This document shows positions 35,881 through 48,420 of a stretch of DNA of 64,000 nucleotides, one piece after another. Origin of the DNA: Hexactinellida sp. DTS-2022 (Eukaryota > Porifera > Hexactinellida); contig JAPNXP010000010.1 of the NCBI GenBank assembly GCA_028753945.1, positions 2,855,042 to 2,919,041 on the forward strand, in the 5' to 3' direction. The notes under the pieces are model-generated. The model was not told the origin of the DNA. It saw nothing but the letters and a program-made list of their open reading frames with translations, and made no database searches. The stretch's first letter is position 1; each line of letters opens with the position of its first letter. The translations under genes and the position numbers were made by a program.

Positions 35881-36857
35881 TCATATATTTAAAATTAGTG
35901 CTGCATCGATTAACCTGACTAGTTGGGAGCCCAAAAGGTTCTGAATACGAGGTCTCGCTGTACAAAGACCACAATGTAATGGGATAGAAACTAGAGATCA
36001 GTGGGCTTGTTCAACTAAGAACGCCGAAATTATTTACTCTCGTTAGCATAGTTCGGTGTTAATGATGTTAAATTTTCGACGATTTGCCAGCGAACCTATT
36101 CCTTCTCCGAATAGGTTCCTCCCCTATTGGATCAAAAAAATTCTGGATCCTCTCATGAAGAGACAACTGTGGGTAACCTTTGAAAAGTTAAGACAATTGA
36201 GTGTAAAATCATTAATGCAGAACATATAGTTAAGCCCATTTGAAATGTTATTAGAATCACAGACGGTACAATCATTTAGAAGTTTGCTACGGCCCTTGAT
36301 CCCATATGTGACATTAGTATAGTAACTTTGTATGTAAGCCCCAAGTATATCCCAGGTAAACTATATTCCCAGCTACGGCACTGGCGACTCCCCGCTTAGT
36401 TGTTCATTGACCCCCAGTTTGGGAATCACTACTCTATACGTTGGTTGTATTCACAGCAAATTTCATACAGAAATTCCAAATAATTTAGGAAATATACCAC
36501 CTTGCGCCACTGATATAATACAAAATTGCAGCTGTGCCGACACATGTTCCTTTGGTGCCACTATATTTTGGTGGTTGCTTAATGCATAGTGCCTCCAAGG
36601 TAAAATGGCATCTGCACAGCCAGCAATTTTTTTTCGCCATGTCATCAACTTCACAAGGTGTTGAGACGTATCTATCAAATGGCCACGAGCCAAAGGAACG
36701 ATCGGTAAATTGGAAGTAGTTTATATCTTAAACCAGTTTCGAGATTATGACATTCATTAATATGCATAATAAAAATAATTTATTTAAGTAGTTAAATGTT
36801 TCGGCAGTATTATCCACAATTAATTTAACTACGTTTAAGCATATTGCTGTATTTTAC

Positions 36858-36910
36858 AGTAGAACCTCGTTAGTACGAACACGGTTAATACGAATTACCG
36901 GATAAGAGAA
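36858..36910. mobile_element. Fragment of TA-type MITE, 'cagtagaacctcgttagtac'
   Basis: The terminal motif after TA plus 'cggttaatacgaatta' matches the 21278/29337 family. The other end is missing. Confidence 0.55.
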
Positions 36911-37167
36911 CAAACACTTCCGCAAAATCAGGTACCTTCTGAATATCTTTTAGAGACATACAATAGAAACTGGCCATATATAACTTTGCATCTCCTTAAC
37001 TAACTATATGCCTCTTTATCATTTAAATAAATTACTACGAAACAAAGTCAATCTTTCTATTACTTTACGACATTTCATTAAGGCTACCAGCACCCATTAA
37101 ATAGCTGGTATTAAGGGTGATTCCAATCGCGATTTGTAATTTAATATAGTAACTTTTTACTGCTTAA

Positions 37168-38038
37168 GGAGATAGGTCCTCAAATTAATCACTAATGTTG
37201 CAAACGCAAAAATATTGTTCTTAGCACGCCTAGCTATACATTGATATACTATCTATCTAATTCCGAAAGAAATTTTTAATTCGGACATTTTTTTGACCTT
37301 TTTGACGTCACTGAAGGTCAAAGAATGGGGAATTGTGCAAATTAGGAGGTAGGACACTCAATTATTAGTAAATCATGAAAAATTATGGATTATTGTTTAA
37401 GCACTCCCAACTATACTTTGATATACTATCTATCCAATTCCGAAAGAAAAATTTGATTCGGACATTTCTTCGACCTTTTTGACGTAACTAAAGGTCAAAG
37501 TCGCCGTTATTTTGTATTAAAGAAAATTCCGCAAGATTTTCTGAGAGTGACCTTTGTATTCTTATGTGTATCTCAAAAAGTATAAGTCGTAGAGAAAAAA
37601 ACTATCCCTCAAAAATGATCCTTGTCAGTTGTTCTTAGGATTATGCCGTGTCGATTTTCAACTTTAATACAAATTTATACAGTTAATAATTATATAATGC
37701 CAAAATTCTGATAAAATCGAGTGATTATTTGAAAATCTATAGAAAAAAAGAATTAAATCGATATCGAAAATTCTGTGTGGCATAATCCCTTGTACTAATG
37801 TAGTAGAGTTAAACTTGCACTATAATAGAACTTGCGCCAATTAGAGTAAATAGCTAGAATTTATAATGACTAGTATGGATTCACTATTAGGCTAAACTTT
37901 GACTATGAATATCTAATTCAAATTTTTCGATTTTAGAAATTCTGAGCTTCTACGTCCTTCTTAGAATAATTAGTACTTTTCGAAAACACAATAATAATTA
38001 GTGGTTATCGGGTGTCGAAAATTTGAGGACCTATCTCC
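37168..38038. mobile_element. TTAA-type MITE, 871 bp
   Basis: TIRs 'ggagataggtcctcaaatt' (perfect over 19 bp) are flanked by TTAA on both sides (37164-37167 and 38039-38042), the target preference of piggyBac and Kolobok elements. The inside has a diverged direct duplication of about 90 bp (37235-37330 and 37413-37503; 'ttgatatactatctatc', 'attcggacattt'). No transposase frame. Confidence 0.85.
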
Positions 38039-38049
38039 TTAAGCGTAAC

Positions 38050-39250
38050 AGTCTAAGATTTTTAACAGCATCTTTATATGCATTTCTAAGAATAACTAGA
38101 TTTTTAAAAATTCAATTTTCATTATGAAACTAAAATAATATCAGAATTCTATAAATGGCTTCCCATTGACTATAACACAGTATAATATGCTTAAGTTAAC
38201 TTAGTAGGAGTTCTTCCCAACTTCTATCTAATGGTTATTTATCAACTTGAATTACTTTTGAATATTCTAAACGAGCGATAACATTGAATTTAAAATTTTC
38301 TCTTCGCTTGTTATACATTTTACGAAATTATGTCCAGTTTTCTTCAATAATGTGCATTTTTTCTATAATTTTAAATCATATATTTCTAACAAATCCCTAA
38401 ATGCATATTCTACCTCCGATTTTTTCTTCCTCTAAGTATATTGAAGAGAATGCCGTTCCAATTTTTCATGTTTATTATTTTGAAATCCCAAAACTAAGGT
38501 TTCTGTATGACCAAAATGTCTGTTTTATTATTTTGAGATACAACCATTTGAATGTTAGGTTAATATTTGTCGTGATGCTCCACCTTATGACTTTATTATG
38601 TAATCTTACGTGTTTTGTTATATCCCCGCTGTATTTACATTTAAAATTATATTAGCTTTACATTTATGCACATATTACAAATAATCTTCGCAGAAATTTG
38701 CTATCTAATCTAGAATGACCATATATGGAGGTGTTAAAATACGTGAATATCGGTGTTCCCAGAGTTTCTCCACCAAAATTTGATTGAATTTTACAAAATA
38801 TTATATTAAGATGTAATTATTTGCAAAAAAAGATTTTTGTATATCAGAAACCGATTTCCAGGAAATGTCAATTATTCACGATTGGAAACACCGTTAAGTA
38901 TTTATTGTAGTGTACTAATGACAATGAGTCAATTGCAATTTCAGGAAACGGTTCGCCCTTTCTTTTCTTCTCAATCCAAATTTGTTCCCATATTTTCATC
39001 TGTGCCTCGATTTCAGAAAACTAAATGCCATTAATGAGTGCATCGGCTCTATTACTTTTTGCAATTCATCCAAAGGCATTTCCCCACCTTGACTTGGAAC
39101 AAGTTTCTAAAGTGTAAAAACCTTTTGCTTGTGATTCAAGAAAAGGCTTTAATGTCCCAACAGTGTATGTTTGGAGGGAGTCCGTAGATAGATAAATGTT
39201 TAATAACAGTTGTTACGTTATCTGCTAATTGAGGGTGGTTAGAAATAATC
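38050..39250. other. No gene recognised
   Basis: AT-rich sequence with only short, featureless frames (for example 38401-38655, hydrophobic but low complexity). Nothing further seen. Confidence 0.5.
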
Positions 39251-39256
39251 GGAGTG

Positions 39257-39677
39257 AGGTAGAACCTCAGTAAAACCTCCCAGATCCGGACCTCTCAGAA
39301 CCGGGCACCTCCTTAAACCGGGCAACATTTTGTATAAGTTCAAAATTAATTAGCCCCAAATATAGATTATCTTTGCAGATTTGTATGTCAAACATGTTAC
39401 TAAAAGTAGAACCACCCTTATCTGGGCTGTAAATATTGGTTTGGATTTGGCCATATGGTGATCTCGCTACTTTATACACGATTCATATTCGAAATTTATG
39501 AACTCTTTGGGTAAACTCATACCAAGATCAGATGTCGGAGGTGCGTATCAGGTCAGACAACACTGGTATTGATACACCAGAACATAAACACTAGTTGATT
39601 AAACAATAGAAATTATGATTATTTCTGAGATCCGGGCAGCCTCCAGACGAGGCTGCCGGATCGGGGAGGTTCTACTG
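39257..39677. mobile_element. TA-type MITE with 'tagaacctc' ends and hairpin
   Basis: The right end 'ggatcggggaggttctactg' is followed by TA. The left has 'tagaacctcagtaaaacctc' and 'agatccggacctctcag'. A hairpin 'ggcagcctccagacgaggctgcc'-type stem sits near 39635-39657. An (AT)n run follows. A related diverged copy is at about 41445-41755. Confidence 0.65.
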
Positions 39678-39699
39678 TATATATATATATATATATAGG

Positions 39700-40995
39700 A
39701 AAACAGTATTCTTATAAATTACACTGATATTTTTCTCTAAATGTAAATACAGTCCAACATGCGCACAGTGGCTTAATTAACACATGGAAATAGGAAAATA
39801 TTTGTGGTTATCAAAATGCTTCCAAATGGTATTAAATTCAAGTTAGATAGTATACTAACAACGTTCATATGAAATTTCAACTGATTTGAAAACAAACTAC
39901 GCTTATAAATATAAATTTGAATTATATCAAATGTATAGTTCCATTTATGGTTTGAGAATTCTTAAAATACAACATATTTCATTTCACTCGAAATTTCAAT
40001 GTATAATCAAAATTATTAAAATTGAAATCTCAGGTAAGCGGGGGGAAAAAGTACATCAAAAGATCAACGAGAAATTTTGACAGGTTTTAGATTAATGTTA
40101 AAATAATTATTCATGGAAATATTAGCTTCGAATCAGTGCGCAACTTTAAATATTTTACCGAATTCCATTGTTACTTTGTGTTGCTATGTAAATGCAAAAA
40201 CTAATTATTAGATACTATTGAGTAGTATATCTTATTGATTCCGCAATTTTATGGCAAATATTGTCTAATAAGAACAACTGAGCACTTAAGGATCAACCAG
40301 AGCAACGAACTATGAACTTATATTGGGTTTTTGAAATTGAAGTAAGTTATTTTTGTACAATTCGAGGAATTTAGTGTGATGTACCAGAAATAGCTATGCT
40401 AGAAAAAGTGATGTAAGGTTTCTATGTGTTCTAGTACACATTATAATTACATTCAGTAAACATCTACCCCCTTTACATGAGTGTATAAATCCTTAAATTC
40501 CTTGGAAACTGGACATTCACGAAATCTTCCCCATTTTCAAGATATTTGAACAATAACCATATGGCCATGGTGAATATTAAAAGATTGTTAACAAACCAAA
40601 AAATTTGTATTTCATTGATTTACAACAAATCACAAATAACTAATCTTGAGAGACTGCATACATCATTTTTGATGATGCCATTCAATTCCCAGCTATCAAT
40701 CACCTATATGTCAGTAATACTTCACTTTTGAGTTCCAATACATTTCATTAATTGTTGTAACTTGTAAGTGTTTGAATCAGAAATTTTTTAAAAAAATCAT
40801 TTAAATTAAGTTTCACCTTGAAGCGTTAGACAACAATATAAGGGCTATGAATCCAATTCAAAATAGCACTAATTTTACAGTTAGTATACATAGGTAATAT
40901 ATATAAAGCTTAATTACTTATTAAACTTTTGTATTTTTAAAAATGGACGCACACATTTAGGGACGTATAGTAATTCAATATTACGCAAAATGGAA
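39700..40995. other. No gene recognised
   Basis: AT-rich, with short low-complexity frames only. Nothing further seen. Confidence 0.5.
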
Positions 40996-40998
40996 CTA

Positions 40999-41183
40999 GA
41001 GTCAACTCCGCTTAATAGAGCCACCTCAGGACCAGGTTGTTTTGACAAGATTAAGCGAAGAAACCGATTAACGGAAAATATTCTAAGCCAAACTGTAATT
41101 CAGTCCTATAAATCCTGTGAAATTTTGACCCGATTAAGCGGAGAAACCGATTAACCGGTGGCCTTATTAAGCGGTGTTGACTG
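40999..41183. mobile_element. TA-type MITE, 185 bp
   Basis: The left end 'gagtcaactccgcttaatag' and right end 'ttattaagcggtgttgactg' are near inverses, with TA at both borders (40997-40998, 41184-41185). An inner direct repeat 'gattaagcg(g/a)agaaaccgat' is present. Confidence 0.8.
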
Positions 41184-41444
41184 TATACCAATTATCTCGA
41201 GCGAATATCTATTAAAACAAATTTATAGTGTAATTATTATCAGTATAGATAAGGTGAAAACTAGTATAACTATGGATCAGAATAGAAACATATTTCTGAA
41301 GGTGTGGCCGTGTGGGTCGAGCCTTTATAGTAGGAAGTGATTGGTTTTCTGAAATCTCTGGTTCCAAGTACACTATACTGAATATATAGCCTTCTGGAAA
41401 ATTCGATAGATAGACTAAAATAATAAAGTATTATTCTAGTTTAT

Positions 41445-41755
41445 ACTCAAACATCCCCTACCCGGGAATTGTCGTCCGAAGGGTGCCCTTAATTGGGAAT
41501 TTTCCCGGATCTCAGAAATACAGAGGCTGGTAAATGTGTAAAGGTAATCAATATCATTTAGATCAATTCAAAAATCAATAACTGATCTTTCTAACGGGTT
41601 GTGGATAATTAGGAAGTGTATCTGTTATATAATTTTGTCATTAACTCAACTATAAGTTAAATTCGTACAGACTTAATTTAACATCACACCAGTAGGGTGC
41701 CAGGTTGAGGGAGGAGCCCGTTTCTGAGAGGTCCGGATCTCGGAAGTTTAATAAC
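41445..41755. mobile_element. Diverged relative of the 39257 MITE
   Basis: 'tgagaggtccggatct' near 41726 is the inverse of 'agatccggacctctca' near 39283, and 'cccggatctcagaa' near 41504 resembles the other end. Ends not resolved. Confidence 0.45.
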
Positions 41756-42500
41756 CACGGGCAGAGGACCCCACAAGGTTCGATGTACCTTGCCTTTGGC
41801 GCTTTCTAATTGAATAAGTGCGTGAATACAGGAGGAACTGTGCTGTAAATAACAAAACATTAAAAGGTTAATAAAAGAGCTAATTGTATCGTGAATGTTA
41901 AAGTTGCATTTGAAATTATAATATATGGAGGCTAAATATTGAATCTCATAAAAAATAACGCAATCAATCCCAAATTAGGTGTAGAATTATTGTTCATTTC
42001 TTTATTAGACCACTTAAAATCGAAATAGCAAATGCATTTCCAAAAACAACCAGCCTTAAAAATTATTTACTAAATATTAAGATAGTTGAGATTGATTTCA
42101 GTTTGGCTGTGATGCACAGTTCATGTTTAGCGTTTGACAAATATTTTATCTCTAATTATCTCCAATACTGTGGGGAATTTATAGCAACTTAGATTTTATA
42201 ACAGCCCTCCATCTCTGCTCTATTCATATATGCACAGAATCAGTTATAATTTAAATAAGAAATTCAATTTAGAAATAGTTTAAAAATAGTATCTGAACAA
42301 CAATAATTTGTATTAAATTCATTCAAGATTCTAGCAGCATAATAACATTTGTACAAGCTTCTTCATGGCTCTTTGACATAGAACGACGTGTAAATTTTAA
42401 TCAAATAGTAAAAAATTAGATTTAATTTTTAGGTGTCAAACTTTTATCTATCTCATGAGCTAATTAAATAGATAATTTCTGATCATTATAAAGCATTTAA
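41756..42500. other. No gene recognised
   Basis: AT-rich, no features seen. Confidence 0.5.
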
Positions 42501-42840
42501 AAGTACAGTGGAGTTGCTTTATTTGCAACTCGGCTTTGTTTCAAAAATAGTTGCTAATAGGCGAAGTTGCTAATACAGTAGGGGAATTTTATTTAAAAGA
42601 CTAAAACATGATATAAGTAGTTATTAGTCATTCTCATTCTCGTAATTAATATAGTAATACTCGAACTGATAATGAAAATACACATTTCCATCCTCCTCGA
42701 GGTATTTCTTGATCAACTACTGGATTCATAAGATCATACAGTTTACCTGAAATGGTGAAAGGCGGCAATGGACCGAGAAAGTTATATAACAGAGACCCCA
42801 CTTTGCAAAGTAACATTTTGAAAATGAGAATATAAATAAT

Positions 42841-42878
42841 ATAAAAATATCTTTAAAGTACTTTAAAGATATTTTTAT
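42841..42878. repeat. Perfect 38-bp palindrome
   Basis: 'ataaaaatatctttaaagt' is followed directly by its exact inverse, with no loop. It is immediately followed by a second small palindrome, 'catgatatcatg'. Confidence 0.85.
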
Positions 42879-43279
42879 CATGATATCATGTATCGATTGA
42901 GGAAGTCATACTTGGAAAAATGATCAAGGAAGATGACCAACCTAATTATTTCAACTGTGTAGTACGTGCTAATTTTTACAGTAAATCATTATTATATTTG
43001 TGCGAGCAATTTAATTGCTGTTCGTCAATTACAGGGGTTCGCAAACTCGTCTTTTTAGGCCGCATGCGGCCAGATTGCTTCTTTGGTGCGGCCGGTAGCA
43101 GCAATGTCTAAAAATGTTCTACGAAGACAATATTGAATTTTTGGTTCATTTTATAATTTGTTGAACATGCCTTTAACACTTGAAATTTGGGATTTTTGTT
43201 TTAGAATCCTTATACTATATGATTTCCATGCTTTGACTATTTTACACTAACCACAATTATCTTAACGTGCACAGTACAC

Positions 43280-43792
43280 CAGTGTTCCCTCTAAGGACTC
43301 AAAAATTTCCGTACGGAAATTGCTTGTTTTTGCCAAAGGAAATTTACGGATTTCGGACCCTTCAAACGGAAATTTCATTTATAGGATAATAAGGATTATT
43401 ATATTGTTAAGATTCTTATTGATATATGCAAATATAGTGTGGCGAAAAGTCTAGTCATTCTCACTTTAGAATTCCTCTACCAGAAAGCCACTCTTTTGTA
43501 CTACTTCGTAATCGTAATCTACCTCATCGCTTTCCTCAGAATCCGGTTCGAAATCAGAGTCTGCGAAGTAGTCTCGTTAGATTCGGGATGTACAGGTTGT
43601 CTAGCGCTGTCTCGCTTCACTGAAGGGAAGTCAACGTGGTAGTTCTAGTCACGCCCCTTGTCCTTTTGCCCGAGTACGGTAGAACATGAAATCTGAGCAC
43701 GGAATTTTTTCCCCACAGGAAGTGTCGTCACGGAAATTAAATTGACTTCACGGATCCAAAGGATCCGTTACGTATTCTTAGAGGGAACACTG
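43280..43792. mobile_element. hAT MITE, 513 bp, 'cagtgttccctctaag' ends
   Basis: Perfect 16-bp TIRs. The flanks 'cagtacac' (43272-43279) and 'ctgtacac' (43793-43800) match at 7 of 8 positions. The inside has 'tttccgtacggaaatt' and 'cacggatccaaaggatccg' palindromes. A frame at 43439-43642 is featureless and judged spurious. Confidence 0.87.
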
Positions 43793-43819
43793 CTGTACAC
43801 CTATGAGCATTTCTAAATA

Positions 43820-43918
43820 CAGTAGATGTCGGATATAAGCACACCGGTTATAAGAACATATCGGATATAAGCACCTTAAGTGCAGTTCCCGACGATGTGC
43901 TTATAACCGGATCCACTG
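43820..43918. mobile_element. TA-type MITE, 99 bp
   Basis: The ends 'cagtagatgtcggatataag' and 'cttataaccggatccactg' are flanked by TA (43818-43819, 43919-43920). A second copy is at 56238-56411. Confidence 0.88.
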
Positions 43919-43924
43919 TATATA

Positions 43925-44583
43925 TACGTATATATAAGGTGCCAGTATACCATAAAATTTTCCACTTTCGGGTACTTTGCCACTTTTAGGTTTTATATCA
44001 TTTCTGGATAGAACAGCCTATGCCGCATCTCCATTCCAAATTTTGTATAGAAATATTGAAAACTTTTAATAATACCGACTTTTTTGTGACCTCCACCTAA
44101 GCCACTCCTGTAGGGGGTCATTTTTTTCTGACCCGCCATCTCCAGCCGCAACTTTTGTCAATGAGTGAGAAACTTTTTTGGCTCATATACAACCTAGAAA
44201 CAAAATCTCAACGGTTTTGGACAGGTCTCAAAGTGTTCTATCAAATGAATGTAAGGGATTTCATTAGTAACATTTCTTTCTAATTTTATTAGATTCATTA
44301 ATCATAAAAAAAGTGCTCTCACAGAAATTGATGGAAAATTGGACTCATAAGTAATCAAAAGAAGTAGTACATTCATTTGAAAGATTAGAAGCTTCTCTAA
44401 GTAATAAAACAGGAAACAAGTCTTATCATCAACAGGAAAAAAACTTTTCCTATTACTCAAAATGTGTTTTAAGAAAATTTAAGATTTTCTCTATGTTACC
44501 TAGGTCGAATATTATTGCATTTTTGGATATATCTCGCCGATGGGAATCTAAAACAAAAAAGATCTTTCAAATCTGCAAAAAAC
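43925..44583. other. Non-coding flank of the hAT element
   Basis: No gene or clear element seen. Confidence 0.4.
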
Positions 44584-44766
44584 TGTGGAAGCAGTGGCGT
44601 TTCTAGGGGGGGCGACCGCCCCCCCCAGTTTTTTTGCTTGCCCCCCCATTTGCCCCCCCACTTTTTTAGGATTCACTTGACTAATAATAATTTACCGTTG
44701 AAAATTACTATTTCGTAGAAATAGAAATTTTCTCCCTTAATTACACATATTTTATTATACGGATTA

Positions 44767-44903
44767 CTTATATGGAGCTCAGTTACTGTTAACTGAACCT
44801 CCATATAAGGATATTTGAATTCAAAAACACCCACAACCTCAGAAATCAAATTTAGACATAAATTTAAACCACTTCAGTTACCCGTAACTCAGCTCCATAT
44901 AAG
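44767..44903. mobile_element. MITE with 'cttatatggagctcagttac' ends
   Basis: The ends are inverses of each other; the right is 'gtaactcagctccatataag'. A partial third inverted copy, 'gaacctccatataagga', lies inside. Family relative of 24582-24748. Confidence 0.7.
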
Positions 44904-45095
44904 CAAAATTTTTATTATATGTACCATATATCCATATCATTTTTTTATTATATTCATGCTTCAGTTTATAATACTATATATCTGTAGTAGTCAACTTCGA
45001 TAAATAATATATTCAACAGTTGTTAACTGCTAGCTTGCCACATTGACTTATATTTTACATTTTATCATTCCACTATTTAATTAGTACTTTTTTTT

Positions 45096-47466
45096 ATGAA
45101 GAAAACACTGAAAAGGAATCCTGAAGGTGTGGCATTTCTAACTGAATATTCATTCAAACCTAAAAAAGCAAAAATTGATTGTTTGCAAACACAAATAGAA
45201 GACGTTGATACGGAATCTAAATTCGAATCTCCTTTACTACCAGAAAATGTCATTGATTCAGCTCCTCAAAACATTCCTCAGTCCAAAAGTATCTTATTAG
45301 CAACAGCACCAGAAGATATATCTCAAGTGGCAGGAGAAAAACTTTCCCGACCACTGCTGAAGGTGTACCCAAAACAAGCAAATGGTCACTCAGCTGGTCG
45401 ATCATTCCTTTCTGCATGGTATGCTGATAACGACTGGATTGAATACTCAATTGACCGGGATGTTGTGTTTTGTTATCCGTGTCGTCACTTCGCCCCCGCA
45501 TCTTATGGCAATGCTGAAGATTTGTTTATACGTACTGGTTTTCAAAATTGGAAAAAAGCAAAAGGAAAGGATGGGAAATTCACCAAACACATTAGCTCTC
45601 AATGCCATAAGTTATCTGTACTTGGCTCTATTGAATATCATAAAAACTTAATTGCAAATACATCAATTCGACAAATGGTGGATACACATAATATGGAACA
45701 AGTGCGACAGAACCGCCATTACATAAAGACAATAGGAGAAATAATCCTTCTTACAGCAAGTCAGAATATAGCTCAGCGTGGTCATAGGGAAACTGATGAT
45801 GTCGCAAATCCAGGAAATGTCCTCAAGATCTTGAAATATACTGCAAAACGTGATCCAATTATCGCTGAAAGATTGATCAATGGTCCACAAAATGAGAAGT
45901 ACACTTGCGCTGCAATTCAGAATGAGGTTATCGATGTGTTAGCCCATATGGTCTTGATGACATTGTAGAATGTGTCAAAAACAGTTCCTACTTTTCTATT
46001 GAGGCCGACGAAGCGAAGGATGTCAGAAAGACAGAACAGCTGTCCCTTGTCATACGATTTTTTGACGAAGTAACATGTCGTGTTAATGAGAGCTTCATTG
46101 AATTTATACCCCTGAGTAAACTGGATGCAGAATCTACAACGAACGCTATTTTGAGCAAATTGGACCAACTTGGGTTGGATTACAGGTCGTCATTAATAGG
46201 GATGGGATTCGACGGCGCGTCTGTTATAAGTGGTCGAGTAAAGGGTGTCCAGAAACGAATTCGAGATAAAGCGCCATTGGCTTATTATGTTCATTGTCAT
46301 GGACATAGGTTAAATCTAGTTTTGGTAGCGTCGAGTAAGGCTGTCCCAGAGGCTAATGATTTTTTCTGTATTCTGGAAAAGCTCTATATTTTATTGGGTA
46401 ACTCTGTTGTCCACAGCAGATTTGTTGAACTACAGCACGATATGTTCCCCGGGGAGAAAATAAGAGAATTGCAACATCTCAGTGACACCCGGTGGTGGTG
46501 CAGGGCTACTTCCTGTGCAAACGCACTAATTACTTTTCCCGTCATTATGCGGGTTTTGAGGGAAACTGCAGAATGTGATGTAGGTGCCCGGGCAGTCGAC
46601 GCACGAGGATTGCTCACATTATTAGATTTCGACTTTCTGCATCTTTTGTTTTTTTTTACAGATATTTTGGGTAGAGTTAATAAAGTGTCCGAGTTTTTAC
46701 AACGGAAGGATGTTGATTTGGGTAAAGCTTCAAATCTAGCGAAGTCCCTATGCGACGAATTTATGGATATTCGGAGTGATGACTTAGAAAACCGCTATAC
46801 TAGGAAGCTATTAATGCTCTGCGAAGAGTGCTGCATCTCTATAGAACCCAAGCAAAAAAGGCGGAAAAAAGTGCCGGGTTATTTGAAAGACTTCTCGAGT
46901 GAAACAGTTGGACTTGGCTACAGATCAGACGGTCCTCCAGCATTAAACATACTGATTCCAATTCTTGATTGTCTCGTAAGTGAGATGACTCGGCGTTTTT
47001 CCTCATCGTCAGAATCAATTCTTCTAGGAATTTCTGCGCTTGACCCAACGGCTGAATCGTTTCTATTGGAGGAGAATTTGCTGGCATTCGCAAAATATAT
47101 TCAATTGACAAACAAAACCTAGAGCATGAAATACCTCTTGTAAGGAAGCTGATCGCCAATACAAATGAGAACTTAATGTCTATTCTCGATTTCTTGAAAT
47201 ATATATGTCCTTACAAAGCAGCATTTGAGTGTCTACATAAGCTTCTTCTCATTTCAGTTACTCTGCCAGTAACTAGTGCCTCTTGTGAGAGAACCTTTTC
47301 GAAAATGAAGTTAATTAAAACATATTTACGGAATTCAATGGCGAACGATAGGCTTACAAACCTCGCGATACTATCCCTTGAAGACCGCACTGAGAGTATT
47401 GATTTAGAATTATTTACAGATGAATTCGACGCGCGTCACGAAAACAGGAGGATAAATCTCCATTAA
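45096..47466 (+). pseudogene. hAT transposase (ZMYM1-like), two frameshifts
   Basis: Three frames form one protein. Frame 1 (45096-45968) holds a TTF-type zinc-finger region ('VVFCYPCRHFAP', 'GFQNWKKA', 'QCHKLSV') and the start of the DUF4371-like catalytic region. After a one-base shift near 45945-45953, frame 2 continues ('SIEADEAKDVRKTEQLSLVI', 'GMGFDGASVISGRVKGVQ', 'YVHCHGHRLNLVL', 'LSDTRWWCR') to a stop at 47122. A second shift near 47070-47085 restores frame 3 ('SIDKQNLEHEIPLV'), ending with the hAT C-terminal dimerisation motif 'LPVTSASCERTFSKMKLIKT' and a stop at 47466. In an intact element this enzyme cuts and joins the TIR ends. The two indels make this copy inactive unless sequencing errors are responsible. 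Otherwise the frame is remarkably clean, so decay is recent. Confidence 0.95.
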
Positions 47467-47861
47467 TGGTTGTTTGTTGTTGCTTATATCAATAATTTTA
47501 GCAAATTAACTCAAAATATCACATCTCCTACTTCGTTTTTTAATATAATTAGTTAGAAACTAAATTCAAAGATGATTGTGTACGTTGTCTCATCATTTTA
47601 GATCAAACTTATAAGCCCCCCCAGGATTTGGTCTTGCCCCTCCTTTGCCCAAACAGTTTCAAAATCCTAGATACGCCACTGTGTGGAAGATATGTTGGGA
47701 AGTATACTGGCGCCATAAGTAAAATTATAGGGAAGCCCCCAGACTCCCTTATAAATCGATTGTAGTGTTTTTTGTTTGTACGTGTATAGTAAGGATATAA
47801 GCCAATTAGTTTCATACGAAATTTATTTTGTTAGATGCGGCCGTTAATGATATGTCCTTAC

Positions 47862-47954
47862 CAGTGGCGGCGCTAGCGCGGTACCACTGGTGGGGCACGC
47901 TCAAATTCAGGAGGGGCACAGGCCCCACCTGGCCCCACCCTCTCGCCGCCCCTG
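47862..47954. mobile_element. hAT-like MITE, 93 bp
   Basis: The ends 'cagtggcggcg' and 'cgccgcccctg' are flanked by an exact 8-bp duplication 'gtccttac' (47854-47861, 47955-47962). The inside has 'ggtggggcac' and 'aggccccacc', shared with the 30950 and 51500 copies. Confidence 0.92.
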
Positions 47955-48239
47955 GTCCTTACCGAAATGTGGCCGGTATGCTTCAAAAGTTCGCGAAACC
48001 CTGGTCTATTACTAATTTTGTTTGCTTAAAAGTGAACTTTTTTGTTTGCTATTTGCAACTACGAGTTGCTTATAGGGGAACAGATTTACACTTGTGACCA
48101 TAAATTAGGTTGCTAATAAACGAATATTGCTATACTCAATGATATTTGAAAATCCTCTTCACCTCAGAAAATTTTTATCGCTCGCTGCGCTCGCTCGTCT
48201 ACAAATCAATGTATAGTATATTAACTTTGTGATATTATT

Positions 48240-48420
48240 ACATACTGACGCTTTTCATCCTAATGAGACCATATGATGTTCACCCCCATCCTGTTTTTAT
48301 AAACGATGCCCTTGTCAATAGAATCCTTCAGAGTCCAGACTTAGGTATGTCCTGGGGGTGCACCACCAAATTTTCGGGTATCAGGGGGTTCACGAGTTAA
48401 AAAAAGGTTGGGAACCACTG
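48240..48420. mobile_element. hAT-like MITE fragment ending 'ggttgggaaccactg'
   Basis: The right end is the inverse of the 'cagtggttcccaacc' terminus seen at 4299. The left end was not found. A 'cgctcgctgcgctcgctcg' motif at about 48179-48197 resembles one at about 9718-9738. Confidence 0.5.

Larger units (their letters stand above)
44592..47681. mobile_element. hAT transposon, 3.09 kb, complete ends
   Basis: TIRs 'cagtggcgtttctagg' (left) and the inverse of 'cagtggcgtatctagg' (right) match at 15 of 16 positions. An exact 8-bp target duplication 'tgtggaag' flanks it (44584-44591 and 47682-47689). Poly-C/G subterminal tracts follow both ends. It encodes a frame-broken transposase on the + strand and contains a small MITE (44767-44903) in its 5' non-coding part. 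Several short elements in the window have 'cagtggcg' ends and could have been mobilised by this family. Confidence 0.96.
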
